From Massilia sp. MS-15 (GTDB lineage Bacteria; Pseudomonadota; Gammaproteobacteria; Burkholderiales; Burkholderiaceae_D): a stretch of DNA of 43,404 bases. The stretch lies in contig NZ_JAIWIA010000055.1 in assembly GCF_020176695.1 (NCBI RefSeq), forward strand, positions 1 to 43,404. The letters run 5' to 3'. Made by a program: the position numbers and the translations under genes. Positions 1 through 8,414 of this stretch are shown here, piece after piece; position 1 is the first letter of the stretch; every line of letters begins with the position of its first letter. The notes beneath the pieces were generated by a model that was given only the letters and a program-made list of their open reading frames with translations, was not told where the DNA came from and searched no databases.

Positions 1-239
1 TCCGTTTTTCTACTATCGCCATAATCGGCATTTTTTTCTCCATCCGGTATACACCTCGGTTTTTTTTAAGGGTATAGTCTTCCTTATCCCATTGCCTTCG
101 GGCATCAAAACAATATCAAACGCACACGTTTGAACCCCTGAGCGGCCGCCTGCGCCGCAGCCGATCCCGCGAGAGACACCGCCGGCACGGCACTCATGAA
201 GCACTGCTGTCCGTCTCAAACTTAGCTAGAGATCAAACG
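1..239. other. AT-rich leader region upstream of the FtsH-like gene
   Basis: I see no gene here. The stretch has several T runs and is less GC-rich than the rest of the window. A TATAGT hexamer at 73-78 could be a -10 box for the gene starting at 240, but there is no recognisable -35 box at the right distance. A small hairpin, CAAACG-CACA-CGTTTG, lies at 117-132 inside the putative untranslated leader. The minus-strand open frame across this stretch has no family resemblance and I treat it as non-coding. Confidence 0.4.
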
Positions 240-2210
240 ATGCCCAATTTCGCTCAACTTCAAGTTGCCTTCAAGAATGCCTTCAAGAGCCTCTCCGTGC
301 GGATCGCCCTGGCGGCGCTGCTGGGTGTGCTGGCGACGGTGGCAATCTGGAAGTCGACCGTGCCCCAGGATCCGAATCCGGTCGTGCAGTCGCAAAATAT
401 TGCCGAGATCACCGAGCTGGCGGCCAAGAAGGCCCGCCTCGAGTACCTGCTGATCGCCAAGCCGCTGTCGGAGTCGCCGCGCTACGTCTACAAGTTCAAG
501 GACGCGGACGCGATCCACGTGGTGAAAGTGCCGAGCACTTCGCACCTGTCGCTCGAGCGCGAAGTGCTGCTGAAGAACGCGATCCCCTATTCGATCGCCA
601 AGGACGACTACCTGGCCAGCCACAAGGCCGTGATGGACGAAGGCGAGACTTTCCTCGAGAAGACCGGCACTTTCCTCAAGAACTATGGCCTGCAGATCGG
701 TCTCGTGCTGCTGGTGCTCTACCTGCTGAAATTCGGCCTGCCGGGCATGAATGCCAGCGCCTCGATCATCACCCCGGACAAGCTCAAGGGCAGCATGGAC
801 GACCTGATCGGCATGGAAGACATCAAGCAGGAAGTGCTGCACCTGGAAGACATGATCCGCAACCGCGACGAATACCACTCGCACAACATCGACAAGCCCT
901 TCAACGTGATGCTGACCGGCCCGGCCGGCACCGGCAAGACCAAGCTGGTCGGCTACCTGGCCAAGCGCCTCGACATGCCGCTGATCTCGGCCTCGGGTTC
1001 GGCGCTGGAATCGGGCTACGTGGGCGGCGGCTCGAAGGCGCTCAATGCGCTGTACAAGAAGGCCTGCGCCAAGGGCAAGTGCATCATCTTCCTCGATGAA
1101 GCGCAGAGCCTGTTCATGCCGCGCGGCCGCAGCGAGAAGAAATGGGAAGACGATACCGCCAACACCCTGCTGGGCCTGCTCGACGGCGTGAAGAGCGACA
1201 AGGGCCAGGGCGTGATCTGGGTGGTGGCGTCGAACTTCGATGACTCGAACACCGAGATGGACGAAGCGATGTTGCGCCGCTTCTCGGTGAAGATCAACTT
1301 CCGCCTGCCGAACAAGGCCGAGCGCAAGGAACTCCTGCGCAGCTTCCTGGCACGCAAGAAAGAAGGCCTGGTCGACTGGAACGATACCAACCTGGACCAG
1401 GTCGCGGAAATCACCCAGAACCTGAGCCCGGCGCTGCTGGAAACCGTGGTCGAGCGCGCGTCGATGCTGTCGATCCAGGAAAAGACGATCATCAACACCA
1501 ACCTGCTGTTCCGTGCCTACGAGCGCGCCACCATCGGCCTGACCGACCGCGCCACCACGGCTGAAAAGACCAAGCAGCGCGAGCGCATCGCCCTGCACGA
1601 ACTGGGTCACTTCTTCATGCAGATCGATCCCTACCTGCGCGCCGGCCTGAGCCTGCTTGAGGTGAAGGAAAAGTCGCACCTGCTGAAGATCAGCACCGAA
1701 GCGGTGTCGAAGATCGGCGCGCTGGGCTACGTGCTGCAGTCGGGCGAGGACATGTCGCTGCGCACCCTGGAAGAGCTGGAGCGCGACGTGATCGGCCTGT
1801 ACGGCGGCGTGGCGGCGGAAGAGCTGTTCTACGGCCCGCGCGGCATCTCGGTGGGCAGCCAGAACGACATCGAGAAGATCACCAGGATGCTGAACCTGAT
1901 GGTCGGCCGCCTGTCGATGTACTCGCGCTCGAAGCTGGACTATTCGCAGCTGCAGAAGGACATGGGCGGCGAGCACACGCTGCGCCTGGTGGAAGAAAAA
2001 GCCGACGAGCTCTACAGCTACACCCTGAACGCGATCCGCGACTACAAGCTGGTGATCGAGTCGCTGAAGGATACCTTGATGGAAGAGTATGTGCTGTCGA
2101 AGGATGCGGTGTTCGCGCTGCTCGAAGAGCGCAGCGAGCTGATCCACTCGCAGCTGCACGGCCGCCATGCCAACCTCAAGCTGTGCGTGGAAGAGGTGGT
2201 TGCCGCTTAA
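240..2210 (+). CDS. FtsH-like membrane-anchored AAA+ zinc metalloprotease (divergent paralogue)
   Basis: A 656-residue protein with the FtsH architecture: two hydrophobic segments (about residues 20-37 and 150-167) around a ~110-residue extracytoplasmic part, an AAA+ ATPase, then an M41 peptidase. Walker A is GPAGTGKT (227-234) and Walker B is CIIFLDE (281-287). The zinc site HELGH is at 453-457, and the third ligand is probably Asp543 in the GSQNDIEK segment. By family it should extract and degrade membrane or unfolded proteins using ATP and zinc. It departs from housekeeping FtsH: the pore segment reads GYVGGG rather than MFVGVG, the second region of homology reads LRRF rather than RPGRF, and the zinc site is HELGH rather than HEAGH. 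It is therefore probably a specialised paralogue. The ATG at 240 has only a weak AGAG ribosome site. A terminator follows directly. Confidence 0.85.
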   Translation: MPNFAQLQVAFKNAFKSLSVRIALAALLGVLATVAIWKSTVPQDPNPVVQSQNIAEITELAAKKARLEYLLIAKPLSESPRYVYKFKDADAIHVVKVPSTSHLSLEREVLLKNAIPYSIAKDDYLASHKAVMDEGETFLEKTGTFLKNYGLQIGLVLLVLYLLKFGLPGMNASASIITPDKLKGSMDDLIGMEDIKQEVLHLEDMIRNRDEYHSHNIDKPFNVMLTGPAGTGKTKLVGYLAKRLDMPLISASGSALESGYVGGGSKALNALYKKACAKGKCIIFLDEAQSLFMPRGRSEKKWEDDTANTLLGLLDGVKSDKGQGVIWVVASNFDDSNTEMDEAMLRRFSVKINFRLPNKAERKELLRSFLARKKEGLVDWNDTNLDQVAEITQNLSPALLETVVERASMLSIQEKTIINTNLLFRAYERATIGLTDRATTAEKTKQRERIALHELGHFFMQIDPYLRAGLSLLEVKEKSHLLKISTEAVSKIGALGYVLQSGEDMSLRTLEELERDVIGLYGGVAAEELFYGPRGISVGSQNDIEKITRMLNLMVGRLSMYSRSKLDYSQLQKDMGGEHTLRLVEEKADELYSYTLNAIRDYKLVIESLKDTLMEEYVLSKDAVFALLEERSELIHSQLHGRHANLKLCVEEVVAA

Positions 2211-2240
2211 GTCTTACAAGGATTTTCCTTGCTGTTCTTG

Positions 2241-2272
2241 AACCCGCCTCGCGCAAGCCGGCGGGTTTTTTT
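2241..2272 (+). terminator. Rho-independent terminator of the FtsH-like gene
   Basis: AACCCGCC (2241-2248) pairs with GGCGGGTT (2260-2267) across an 11-base loop, and the right arm runs into seven T (2266-2272). It lies 31 bases after the stop codon. Confidence 0.85.
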
Positions 2273-2708
2273 ATCCTCAACACACTGCGATCCCTGCCCA
2301 TCCCTTTTGGCCGGCAGCCGGTGGCGCAGCATTTCCCATTCTGATGCGGATTGCGTGCATTCCGGAGCCAGAGGACGCCGGCCGGCGCTGCCTGGGTCGT
2401 TCATGTTACTTTCTCCGTTGACTGTCTGGCAGAACGCTTCCATCGAGATCAGCATAGCAGGTCACAGAGCCAGGACATCACAGCCTATCAGGCGGACAGG
2501 AATCGACCCAAGGCGGGCGCTGCTGGGCGAGCACGCGATTACGTCAGAAAGCCAACGGATTCAATGTCAAATGGCGCCGGCGCTACTTTCCAATCGCTTT
2601 CAGGTCGTGCGCCAGATGCTAGGTCAAGGGTGGAAGGTGGAAGGAGGCGAGTACGGATCTGTGGCGTGCATGAAGATAACTTCATCGTCTCCGCTGTTGT
2701 CCAGCCGC
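2273..2708. other. Gene-poor 436-base gap
   Basis: No recognisable gene. The open frames here have irregular codon use and no family resemblance. One weak candidate is a 65-codon minus-strand frame (2404 down to 2207): its ATG has a good ribosome site (GGAGA, seven bases upstream). However, it runs through the terminator at 2241-2272 into the end of the FtsH-like gene, so I doubt it. A small hairpin, ATGAAG-ATAA-CTTCAT, is at 2670-2685 just beyond the 3' end of the next minus-strand gene and has no T tract. Confidence 0.4.
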
Positions 2709-3287
2709 TCAGCCTTCGCGCCACCAGGTTTCCCAGCCCTTGTTGCGCGCCATGGCGCTCGAAGGCAGCTGCGTCATCAAGAGCCAGGCGCCGATCAGGT
2801 CGACGCAGGCGAACAGCGCGTTCAGGAGCGACACCAGCATGATCAAGTCGGAGCGAATTGACCATAGCGCGCACACCAGTAGGGGCGCCACGCTGATGAT
2901 CAGGAACGGCGCCAGGAATACCGCCACGTAGCGGTTGCGCGACATCTCACCGAGGTACATTGCGTAAAAGATGCCCTTCGAGGGCCACACGCCGTACACG
3001 GAATCGTCGGACAGGCCGGCCTTCGGGTGCACCATGCCGTGCACCATTTCGTGCACCACGATCAGGATGGCTATGGCCGCAAACATCTCCCATAGCGGCG
3101 GCACCTGCGGCTTGCCGGCGATGGGCGTGAGCCAGTACCACAACACGGCCAACAGCACGACCACCCCCATGCCGACCGGTACGCCGATCAGCTGGATCCT
3201 GTCGGCCGGCGGTTCATCGAGCTTGCGCCAGGGAGCGGTCGGGTTGAAATCGTCGGAGTCGGGCACTGCGCCCATCTTGAATTTCAT
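2709..3287 (-). CDS. DUF3267-type putative membrane zinc metalloprotease
   Basis: A 192-residue protein with about four hydrophobic segments (roughly residues 38-54, 66-80, 119-140 and 147-170). The zincin motif HEMVH lies at 79-83 inside the second one, and an N-x(6)-D pair (Asn156, Asp163) in the last segment could supply a further metal ligand, as in intramembrane or membrane-embedded metallopeptidases. This fits the DUF3267 family, whose substrates are unknown. It stands alone on the minus strand between two gaps. I see no clear ribosome site before the ATG at 3287, but the frame and membrane topology are convincing. The family call is from motif and topology only. Confidence 0.7.
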   Translation of the reverse strand: MKFKMGAVPDSDDFNPTAPWRKLDEPPADRIQLIGVPVGMGVVVLLAVLWYWLTPIAGKPQVPPLWEMFAAIAILIVVHEMVHGMVHPKAGLSDDSVYGVWPSKGIFYAMYLGEMSRNRYVAVFLAPFLIISVAPLLVCALWSIRSDLIMLVSLLNALFACVDLIGAWLLMTQLPSSAMARNKGWETWWREG

Positions 3288-3524
3288 TGTACTTGGCGCA
3301 CTGCGGGATAGTCGCCGGCCAAGTCGTACATCAGCAGAAAATGCATGCGAAACTCTTCCAGAAAATAATCAGCCTCGCATAGTAAACGTGAGATGTTCAA
3401 ACAGCAATCAACAGCTTCGACGGGCTAATCCTGGTACCGACAATTCTACCGCTGCGTCCGCTTCCGGCCCGATCCCGGCCATTCAACGCGCCACCGGCTG
3501 CGCTTCGCCCCAAGCGCACCTGCT

Positions 3525-5222
3525 TCAATGCGCCGCCGCCCGCTCCTTGAGGGTCTCCATCACGTGCCGCGTCATGCTGGCCGCCAGTTCCTGCTCGCCG
3601 ACGAACACCTTGCCGCCGGTATCCTCGCGCAGCAGCGCCGCCTCGCCTTCGTTATGCGAACGCACCACCACCTTGACCGATGGGTTGAGCATGCGCGCGA
3701 TCTCCACCATCCGGCGCACGTGGAAAGTGTCGGGGGTGGCGATCACGAGCAGGGCGGCGTGCGTGATGTGGGCCTGGATCAGCACCGCCGGCTCGGCCGC
3801 GTTGCCGGCCACCGCCGGGATGCCGCGTGCGCGCAGGCCTTCGACCATTTCGCGGTTCTGCTCCGCCACGACGAAGTGCACGCCGCGCGCGGCCAGGTCG
3901 TCGGCGATGCGGCGGCCCACGCGGCCCAAGCCGACCAGCACCACCTGGCCGCTGAGCTTTTCGTGCGCCGTTTCCATCGGCAGCTCGGCCAGCGGGTCGA
4001 CCGGGTGTTCCAGCCTGCGCGCCAGGTCCGGCTTGGAACGCAGCCATTTTTCCAGCGGCGTGGCGAGGGTGAAGATCAGCGGGTTGACCGCGATCGAGAT
4101 GATGGCGCCGGCCAGGATCAGGTTCTGCCCCAGCACCGGGAGCAGTTCCAGCTGCATGCCCAGCGCCGCCAGGATGAAGGAGAACTCGCCGATCTGCGCC
4201 AGCGATGCCGACACCGTGATCGCGGTGTTGAGCGGATAGCGCAGCGCCAGCACCAGCACGAAGGCGGCGATCGACTTGCCGAACAGGATGATCGCGACCA
4301 CGCCCAGCACCTGCAGCGGATACTCGACCAGCACCATCGGGTCGAACAGCATGCCGACCGAGACGAAGAACAGCACCGAGAATGCGTCGCGCAGCGGCAG
4401 CGATTCCTCGGCCGCGCGGTGGCTCAGTTCCGATTCGCGCAGCACCATGCCGGCGAAGAAGGCGCCCAGCGCGAAGGACACGCCGAAGAAGTGCGAGGAC
4501 GCATAGGCGATGCCGACCGCCGCCGCGATCACGGACAGCGTGAACAGTTCGCGCGAGTTGGTCTTGGCGACCCGCCACAGGAACCATGGGAAGATCTTGC
4601 GGCCGACCACCAGCATGAAGGCGACGAAGGCGCCCACCTGCAGCAGGGTCTTGCCCAGCGCCGGCCACAATTCGGCGCCGGCGTCGCCGCGGCCGCCAAG
4701 CGGCCCGCTGAGTGCCGGCAGCATCACCAGCACCAGCACCATGACCAGGTCTTCGACCACCAGCCAGCCGACCGCGATGCGGCCGTTCAGGGAATCGAGC
4801 ACGCCGCGCGCTTCCAGCGCCCGCAGCAGCACCACGGTACTGGCCACCGACAGCGCCAGGCCGAACACCAGGCCGGCGCCCAGCCCCCAGCCCCACCAAT
4901 GCGCCAGCCCCATGCCCATCAGCGTCGCCACCGCGATCTGCAGCAGCGCGCCGGGCAGGGCGATCTTCTTCACGTCGAGCAGGTCGCCCAGCGAAAAGTG
5001 CAGGCCGACGCCGAACATCAGCAGCATCACACCGATCTCGGCCAACTGCGAAGCCAGCTGCACGTCCGCGACGAAACCCGGCGTGGCCGGGCCGATCAGG
5101 ACACCGGCGGCGAGGTAGCCGACCAGCGCGGGCAGTTTCAGGCGTATGGCGAGCATGCCGAACAGGAGGCCGAAGCCCAGTGCGGCGGCAATGGTGGTGA
5201 TCAGGCTGAATTCATGGTGCAT
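3525..5222 (-). CDS. ybaL: YbaL/Kef-type monovalent cation:proton antiporter with TrkA-N domain
   Basis: A 565-residue CPA2-family antiporter. The N-terminal ~390 residues form the Na+/H+ exchanger domain with about twelve membrane segments, including the conserved acidic residue in VVEDLVMV (Asp158). After a charged linker, a cytoplasmic TrkA-N (RCK) domain begins near residue 425 with the nucleotide-binding motif GLGRVGRR (431-438). Related KefB/KefC proteins exchange K+ for protons under glutathione-adduct control; YbaL homologues are less well characterised, so the ion is not certain. The length is very close to E. coli YbaL. The start at 5222 is supported by GGAGG eight bases upstream. 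It is transcribed alone, with the TetR gene 81 bases upstream on the same strand. Confidence 0.88.
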   Translation of the reverse strand: MHHEFSLITTIAAALGFGLLFGMLAIRLKLPALVGYLAAGVLIGPATPGFVADVQLASQLAEIGVMLLMFGVGLHFSLGDLLDVKKIALPGALLQIAVATLMGMGLAHWWGWGLGAGLVFGLALSVASTVVLLRALEARGVLDSLNGRIAVGWLVVEDLVMVLVLVMLPALSGPLGGRGDAGAELWPALGKTLLQVGAFVAFMLVVGRKIFPWFLWRVAKTNSRELFTLSVIAAAVGIAYASSHFFGVSFALGAFFAGMVLRESELSHRAAEESLPLRDAFSVLFFVSVGMLFDPMVLVEYPLQVLGVVAIILFGKSIAAFVLVLALRYPLNTAITVSASLAQIGEFSFILAALGMQLELLPVLGQNLILAGAIISIAVNPLIFTLATPLEKWLRSKPDLARRLEHPVDPLAELPMETAHEKLSGQVVLVGLGRVGRRIADDLAARGVHFVVAEQNREMVEGLRARGIPAVAGNAAEPAVLIQAHITHAALLVIATPDTFHVRRMVEIARMLNPSVKVVVRSHNEGEAALLREDTGGKVFVGEQELAASMTRHVMETLKERAAAH

Positions 5223-5303
5223 CCGTGCGGCCTCCGTGGCAGGTTGTTAACCCCACGAGTATACGCGACAGGGTCCCCCTGCCCGGAATTATTTACCTGC
5301 GGA

Positions 5304-5939
5304 TCAAGGCACGGTCGCGAGCGTTAGCAGCACTTTGTGCACCGATGCACGCACGGAGGCGAACTGCTCGGGACGCGCGCGGCGGTCCAGCCGGAACAGC
5401 ATCAGGCCTTCGACCTGGGCCACGATCAGCACCGAGCGCCGCATGTACTCCTCGTCGTCGATGGCCGGGTTCAGTCCGCGCACCAGGCCGTAGATGGCCT
5501 TGCGTTCGCGCCCCACCATCTTGCCCATCAGGCTCGAAGCGAAGGGATGGCGCGAGGCCAGCGCCCAGATCTCGAAGAAGATCGCATGGGTCACCGGCTC
5601 GGTGATCTCGTCGAGGAACATGTCCACCGTGCTCAGGAAGCGCTCGACCTGGGGCCGGCCCGCCATCGCCACCGCGATGTGGTCCATCTTGGCCTGGAAC
5701 TCGTCCATCGTATACAGCAGCAGCGCCTCGAGCAGTTGCTCCTTGCTGCCATAGTAGTGCTGCACGTTCGACAGGCTCATGCCGGCCTCCTGGGCCACGC
5801 GCCGCATCGACAGCCCGGCATAGCCTTCGCTGGCCAGCAGGCCGCGCGCGGCGAGGAGGATATCGCGCGCCCGTCCCAGGCCCTTTTCGGTGGTGGTCGA
5901 AGGCTTGTTGCGCAGCGTGCTGTCGAGAGTGGGCATCAT
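5304..5939 (-). CDS. TetR/AcrR-family transcriptional regulator, probable repressor of the thiolase operon
   Basis: A 211-residue TetR-type regulator. The N-terminal helix-turn-helix is at about residues 25-70 (segments ILLAARGLLASEGYAGLSM and AGMSLSNVQHYYGSKEQLL), followed by an all-helical ligand-binding and dimerisation domain. It is divergent from the thiolase-dehydrogenase-racemase operon, with 110 bases between the starts. That interval contains a perfect 10-2-10 palindrome over the predicted start of the operon, which is the expected operator position. I infer that an acyl-CoA or related intermediate is the inducer, as in FadR/PsrA/LiuR-like TetR proteins, but the ligand cannot be read from sequence. 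Confidence 0.85.
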   Translation of the reverse strand: MMPTLDSTLRNKPSTTTEKGLGRARDILLAARGLLASEGYAGLSMRRVAQEAGMSLSNVQHYYGSKEQLLEALLLYTMDEFQAKMDHIAVAMAGRPQVERFLSTVDMFLDEITEPVTHAIFFEIWALASRHPFASSLMGKMVGRERKAIYGLVRGLNPAIDDEEYMRRSVLIVAQVEGLMLFRLDRRARPEQFASVRASVHKVLLTLATVP

Positions 5940-5983
5940 GGCGCGATTATCGCAGACACGTACAAAAATTAGTACAGTTGACC

Positions 5984-5989
5984 TATAAT
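5984..5989 (+). promoter_or_regulatory. Probable -10 box of the thiolase operon promoter
   Basis: A perfect TATAAT lies 60 bases upstream of the thiolase start. No good -35 box is at 16-18 bases; the adjacent TTGACC (5978-5983) abuts it and cannot serve. A GTAC-N8-GTAC dyad at 5960-5975 covers the -35 position. Confidence 0.5.
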
Positions 5990-5994
5990 CGGCT

Positions 5995-6016
5995 GATTAG
6001 GTCGTGCGACCTAATC
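5995..6016. promoter_or_regulatory. Perfect 22-bp palindrome, candidate TetR operator
   Basis: GATTAGGTCG (5995-6004) and its exact reverse complement (6007-6016) are separated by TG. It starts six bases after the TATAAT at 5984-5989, so it would cover the transcription start. The position and symmetry suit a repressor site for the divergent TetR protein; binding is inferred. Confidence 0.65.
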
Positions 6017-6052
6017 GTATGCGGCTAGGGCAGGACGAGACAGGAGACAGTG

Positions 6053-7234
6053 GTGAAACAAGTATATGTCAGCGGCGTCGGGATGATCCCGTTCGCCAAG
6101 CCGGGGGCCAGCAGCCCGTATCACGAGATGGGCGCCCAGGCCGCCCGGGCCGCGCTCGAAGACGCGGGCCTGCCATATGACCTGGTCGAGCAGGCCTATG
6201 CCGGCTACGTGTATGGCGATTCGACCAGCGGCCAGAAGGCGCTGTACGCGGTGGGCATGAGCGGCATCCCGATCGTCAACGTCAACAACAATTGCTCGAC
6301 CGGCTCGACCGCGCTGTTCCTGGGCCGCCAGGCGATCGCCAGCGGCGCTGCCGACTGCGTGCTGGTGCTGGGCTTCGAGCAGATGAGTCCCGGCGCGCTC
6401 GGCTCGGTGTTCACCGACCGCCCGACCCCGTTCGACGCCTTCGACGAAGTCACCGACCGCCTGGTCGGCAAGCCCCAGATCCCGCTGGCGCTGCGCTACT
6501 TCGGCGGCGCCGGCCTGGCCCACATGGAGAAATACGGCACCCCGCTGGAAGCGTTCGCCCGCATCCGCGCCAAGGCCAGCCGCCACGCCGTCAACAATCC
6601 GCTGGCGCTGTTTCGCAAGGAAGTCACGGCCCAGGACGTGCTGGACGCGCCGGCGATCTGGCCGGGCGTGATGACGCGCCTGATGGCCTGCCCGCCCACC
6701 TGCGGCGCGGCAGCAAGCCTGCTGGTGTCGGAAGATTTCGCGAAGCGCCACGGACTGCGCCGCGACGTGCACATCGCCGCCCAGGCCATGACCACCGACA
6801 CCCCGGCCACTTTCGCCTCCGGCGACATGATGCGCCTGGTCGGCTACGACATGAGCCGCGCCGCCGCCCAGAAGGTCTACGAACAGTCCGGCCTCGGCCC
6901 GGAAGACCTGGACGTGGTCGAACTGCACGACTGCTTCGCGCACAACGAGCTGATCACCTATGAAGCCCTGGGCCTGTGCCCGGAAGGCGGCGCCGACAAG
7001 TTCATCCTCGACGGCGACAACACCTATGGCGGCAAGGTGGTCACGAATCCGTCCGGCGGCCTGCTGTCGAAGGGCCACCCGCTCGGGGCCACCGGCCTGG
7101 CCCAGTGCTACGAGCTGACCCACCAGCTGCGCGGCACGGCCGATGCGCGCCAGGTTGCCGGCGCGCGGGTCGCGCTGCAGCACAACCTGGGCCTGGGCGG
7201 CGCCTGCGTGGTCACCATGTACCGCAACGGATAA
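6053..7234 (+). CDS. SCP-x-like thiolase / lipid-transfer-type acetyl-CoA acyltransferase
   Basis: A thiolase of about 393 residues in the SCP-x (sterol carrier protein x) group. With numbering from the upstream GTG at 6050, the nucleophilic Cys82 is in NNNCSTGSTAL. The other active-site elements are HDCFAHNE (His293), KGHPLGATG (His343) and GGACVV (Cys386). It should cleave 3-ketoacyl-CoA with CoA; SCP-x members prefer 2-methyl-branched or bulky chains. Two GTG codons are in tandem (6050 and 6053). The AGGAGA at 6042-6047 is better spaced for 6053, so I chose that one. It is the first gene of an operon with an acyl-CoA dehydrogenase and an alpha-methylacyl-CoA racemase, and lies downstream of a palindromic operator. 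Confidence 0.85.
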   Translation: MKQVYVSGVGMIPFAKPGASSPYHEMGAQAARAALEDAGLPYDLVEQAYAGYVYGDSTSGQKALYAVGMSGIPIVNVNNNCSTGSTALFLGRQAIASGAADCVLVLGFEQMSPGALGSVFTDRPTPFDAFDEVTDRLVGKPQIPLALRYFGGAGLAHMEKYGTPLEAFARIRAKASRHAVNNPLALFRKEVTAQDVLDAPAIWPGVMTRLMACPPTCGAAASLLVSEDFAKRHGLRRDVHIAAQAMTTDTPATFASGDMMRLVGYDMSRAAAQKVYEQSGLGPEDLDVVELHDCFAHNELITYEALGLCPEGGADKFILDGDNTYGGKVVTNPSGGLLSKGHPLGATGLAQCYELTHQLRGTADARQVAGARVALQHNLGLGGACVVTMYRNG

Positions 7235-7243
7235 GGGCGGCGG

Positions 7244-8398
7244 ATGGATACCATCGTCGATTCCCCATCCTCCTGGATGAATGAAGAACTGCGGTCCTTC
7301 CGCGACGCGGTGCGCCGCTTCGTGGCGGGCGAGATCACGTCGCACCAGGACAGGTGGCGCGCGCAGCAGCACGTCGACCGCGACCTGTGGCGCAAGGCCG
7401 GCGCGATGGGCCTGCTGCTGGCCGACATCCCCGAAGAATACGGCGGTGCGGGCGGCAGCTTCGCCCACATGGCGGTGGTGTTCGAGGAGCTGTCCTACGG
7501 CGGCGACACCGCCTTCGGCATCCACGTGCACGCCATCGTCGCCCACTACCTGCTGAACCAGGGTACCGAGGAGCAGAAGCGGAAATACCTGCCGCGCCTG
7601 GCCAGCGGCGAGATGATCGCGGCGATCGCCATGAGCGAGCCGGGCGCCGGGTCCGACCTGAAGGGCATCCGTACCACGGCCGTGCGCACGCCCGATGGCT
7701 ACCGCGTGAGCGGCTCCAAGACCTTCATCTCGAACGGCTACCTGGCCGACCTGGTGCTGGTGGTGGCCAAGACCGACCCGGCCGCCGGCGCCAGGGGCGT
7801 ATCCCTGCTGCTGCTGGAAACCAGGGACAACCCCGGCTTTCGCGTCGGGCGCATCCTGGAGAAGGTGGGGCAGAAGGGCCAGGACACCTGCGAGCTGTTC
7901 TTCGACGAGGCCCATGTACCGCTCGACAATGTGCTGGGCGGGGAGGAGGGCCGCGGCTTCGCCCACCTGATGACCGAGCTGCCGTATGAGCGCACCATCC
8001 TCGGCGTATGCGGCGTGGCCGCCATCGAGCGTGCGCTGGCGCTCACCATCGCGCACACGCGCGAGCGCAAGGCCTTCGGCCAGGCGCTCATCGAGATGCA
8101 GAACACCCGCTTCGTGCTGGCCGAGATCAAGACCGAGGCGACGGTGGCGCGCATCTTCATGGACCGCTGCGTCGAAGACATGATGGCCGGACGCATGGAC
8201 ACCGTGCGCGCCTCGATGGCCAAGTACTGGATCTCGGACCTGCAGTGCAAGGTGGTGGACCAGTGCGTGCAGCTGTTCGGCGGCTATGGCTACATGCTGG
8301 AATATCCGATCGCCCAGATGTACGTGGACGCGCGCGTGCAGCGCATCTATGGCGGCGCCAACGAGATCATGAAAGAGATCATTGCGCGGTCGCTCTAG
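7244..8398 (+). CDS. LCAD-type acyl-CoA dehydrogenase
   Basis: A 384-residue FAD-dependent acyl-CoA dehydrogenase that introduces the alpha-beta double bond. The flavin and substrate segments [11 protein letters not shown] (129-139) and KTFISNG (159-165) and the C-terminal segment [12 protein letters not shown] are clear. The usual catalytic Glu of the YEG motif is replaced by Gly370. Instead, a Glu at 249 (ELPYERT) matches the position used by long-chain and isovaleryl-type dehydrogenases. Mammalian LCAD acts on 2-methyl-branched chains, which fits the neighbours. It starts nine bases after the thiolase stop with a GGGCGGCGG ribosome site. The electron acceptor is presumably electron-transfer flavoprotein, encoded elsewhere. 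Confidence 0.87.
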   Translation: MDTIVDSPSSWMNEELRSFRDAVRRFVAGEITSHQDRWRAQQHVDRDLWRKAGAMGLLLADIPEEYGGAGGSFAHMAVVFEELSYGGDTAFGIHVHAIVAHYLLNQGTEEQKRKYLPRLASGEMIAAIAMSEPGAGSDLKGIRTTAVRTPDGYRVSGSKTFISNGYLADLVLVVAKTDPAAGARGVSLLLLETRDNPGFRVGRILEKVGQKGQDTCELFFDEAHVPLDNVLGGEEGRGFAHLMTELPYERTILGVCGVAAIERALALTIAHTRERKAFGQALIEMQNTRFVLAEIKTEATVARIFMDRCVEDMMAGRMDTVRASMAKYWISDLQCKVVDQCVQLFGGYGYMLEYPIAQMYVDARVQRIYGGANEIMKEIIARSL

Positions 8399-8414
8399 CG
8401 CGGGAAAGGCAGGC

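Noticed and set aside
222..2168. Long minus-strand open frame opposite the FtsH-like gene
   Set aside because: It is His/Gln/Val-rich with no family resemblance and mirrors the codon pattern of the real gene; a typical high-GC antisense shadow.
3528..5327. 599-codon plus-strand frame opposite ybaL
   Set aside because: Arg/Gln/His-rich low-complexity translation without motifs; the minus strand encodes a complete antiporter.
5978..5989. TTGACC next to TATAAT as a -35/-10 pair
   Set aside because: The hexamers are directly adjacent; a working promoter needs about 17 bases between them.
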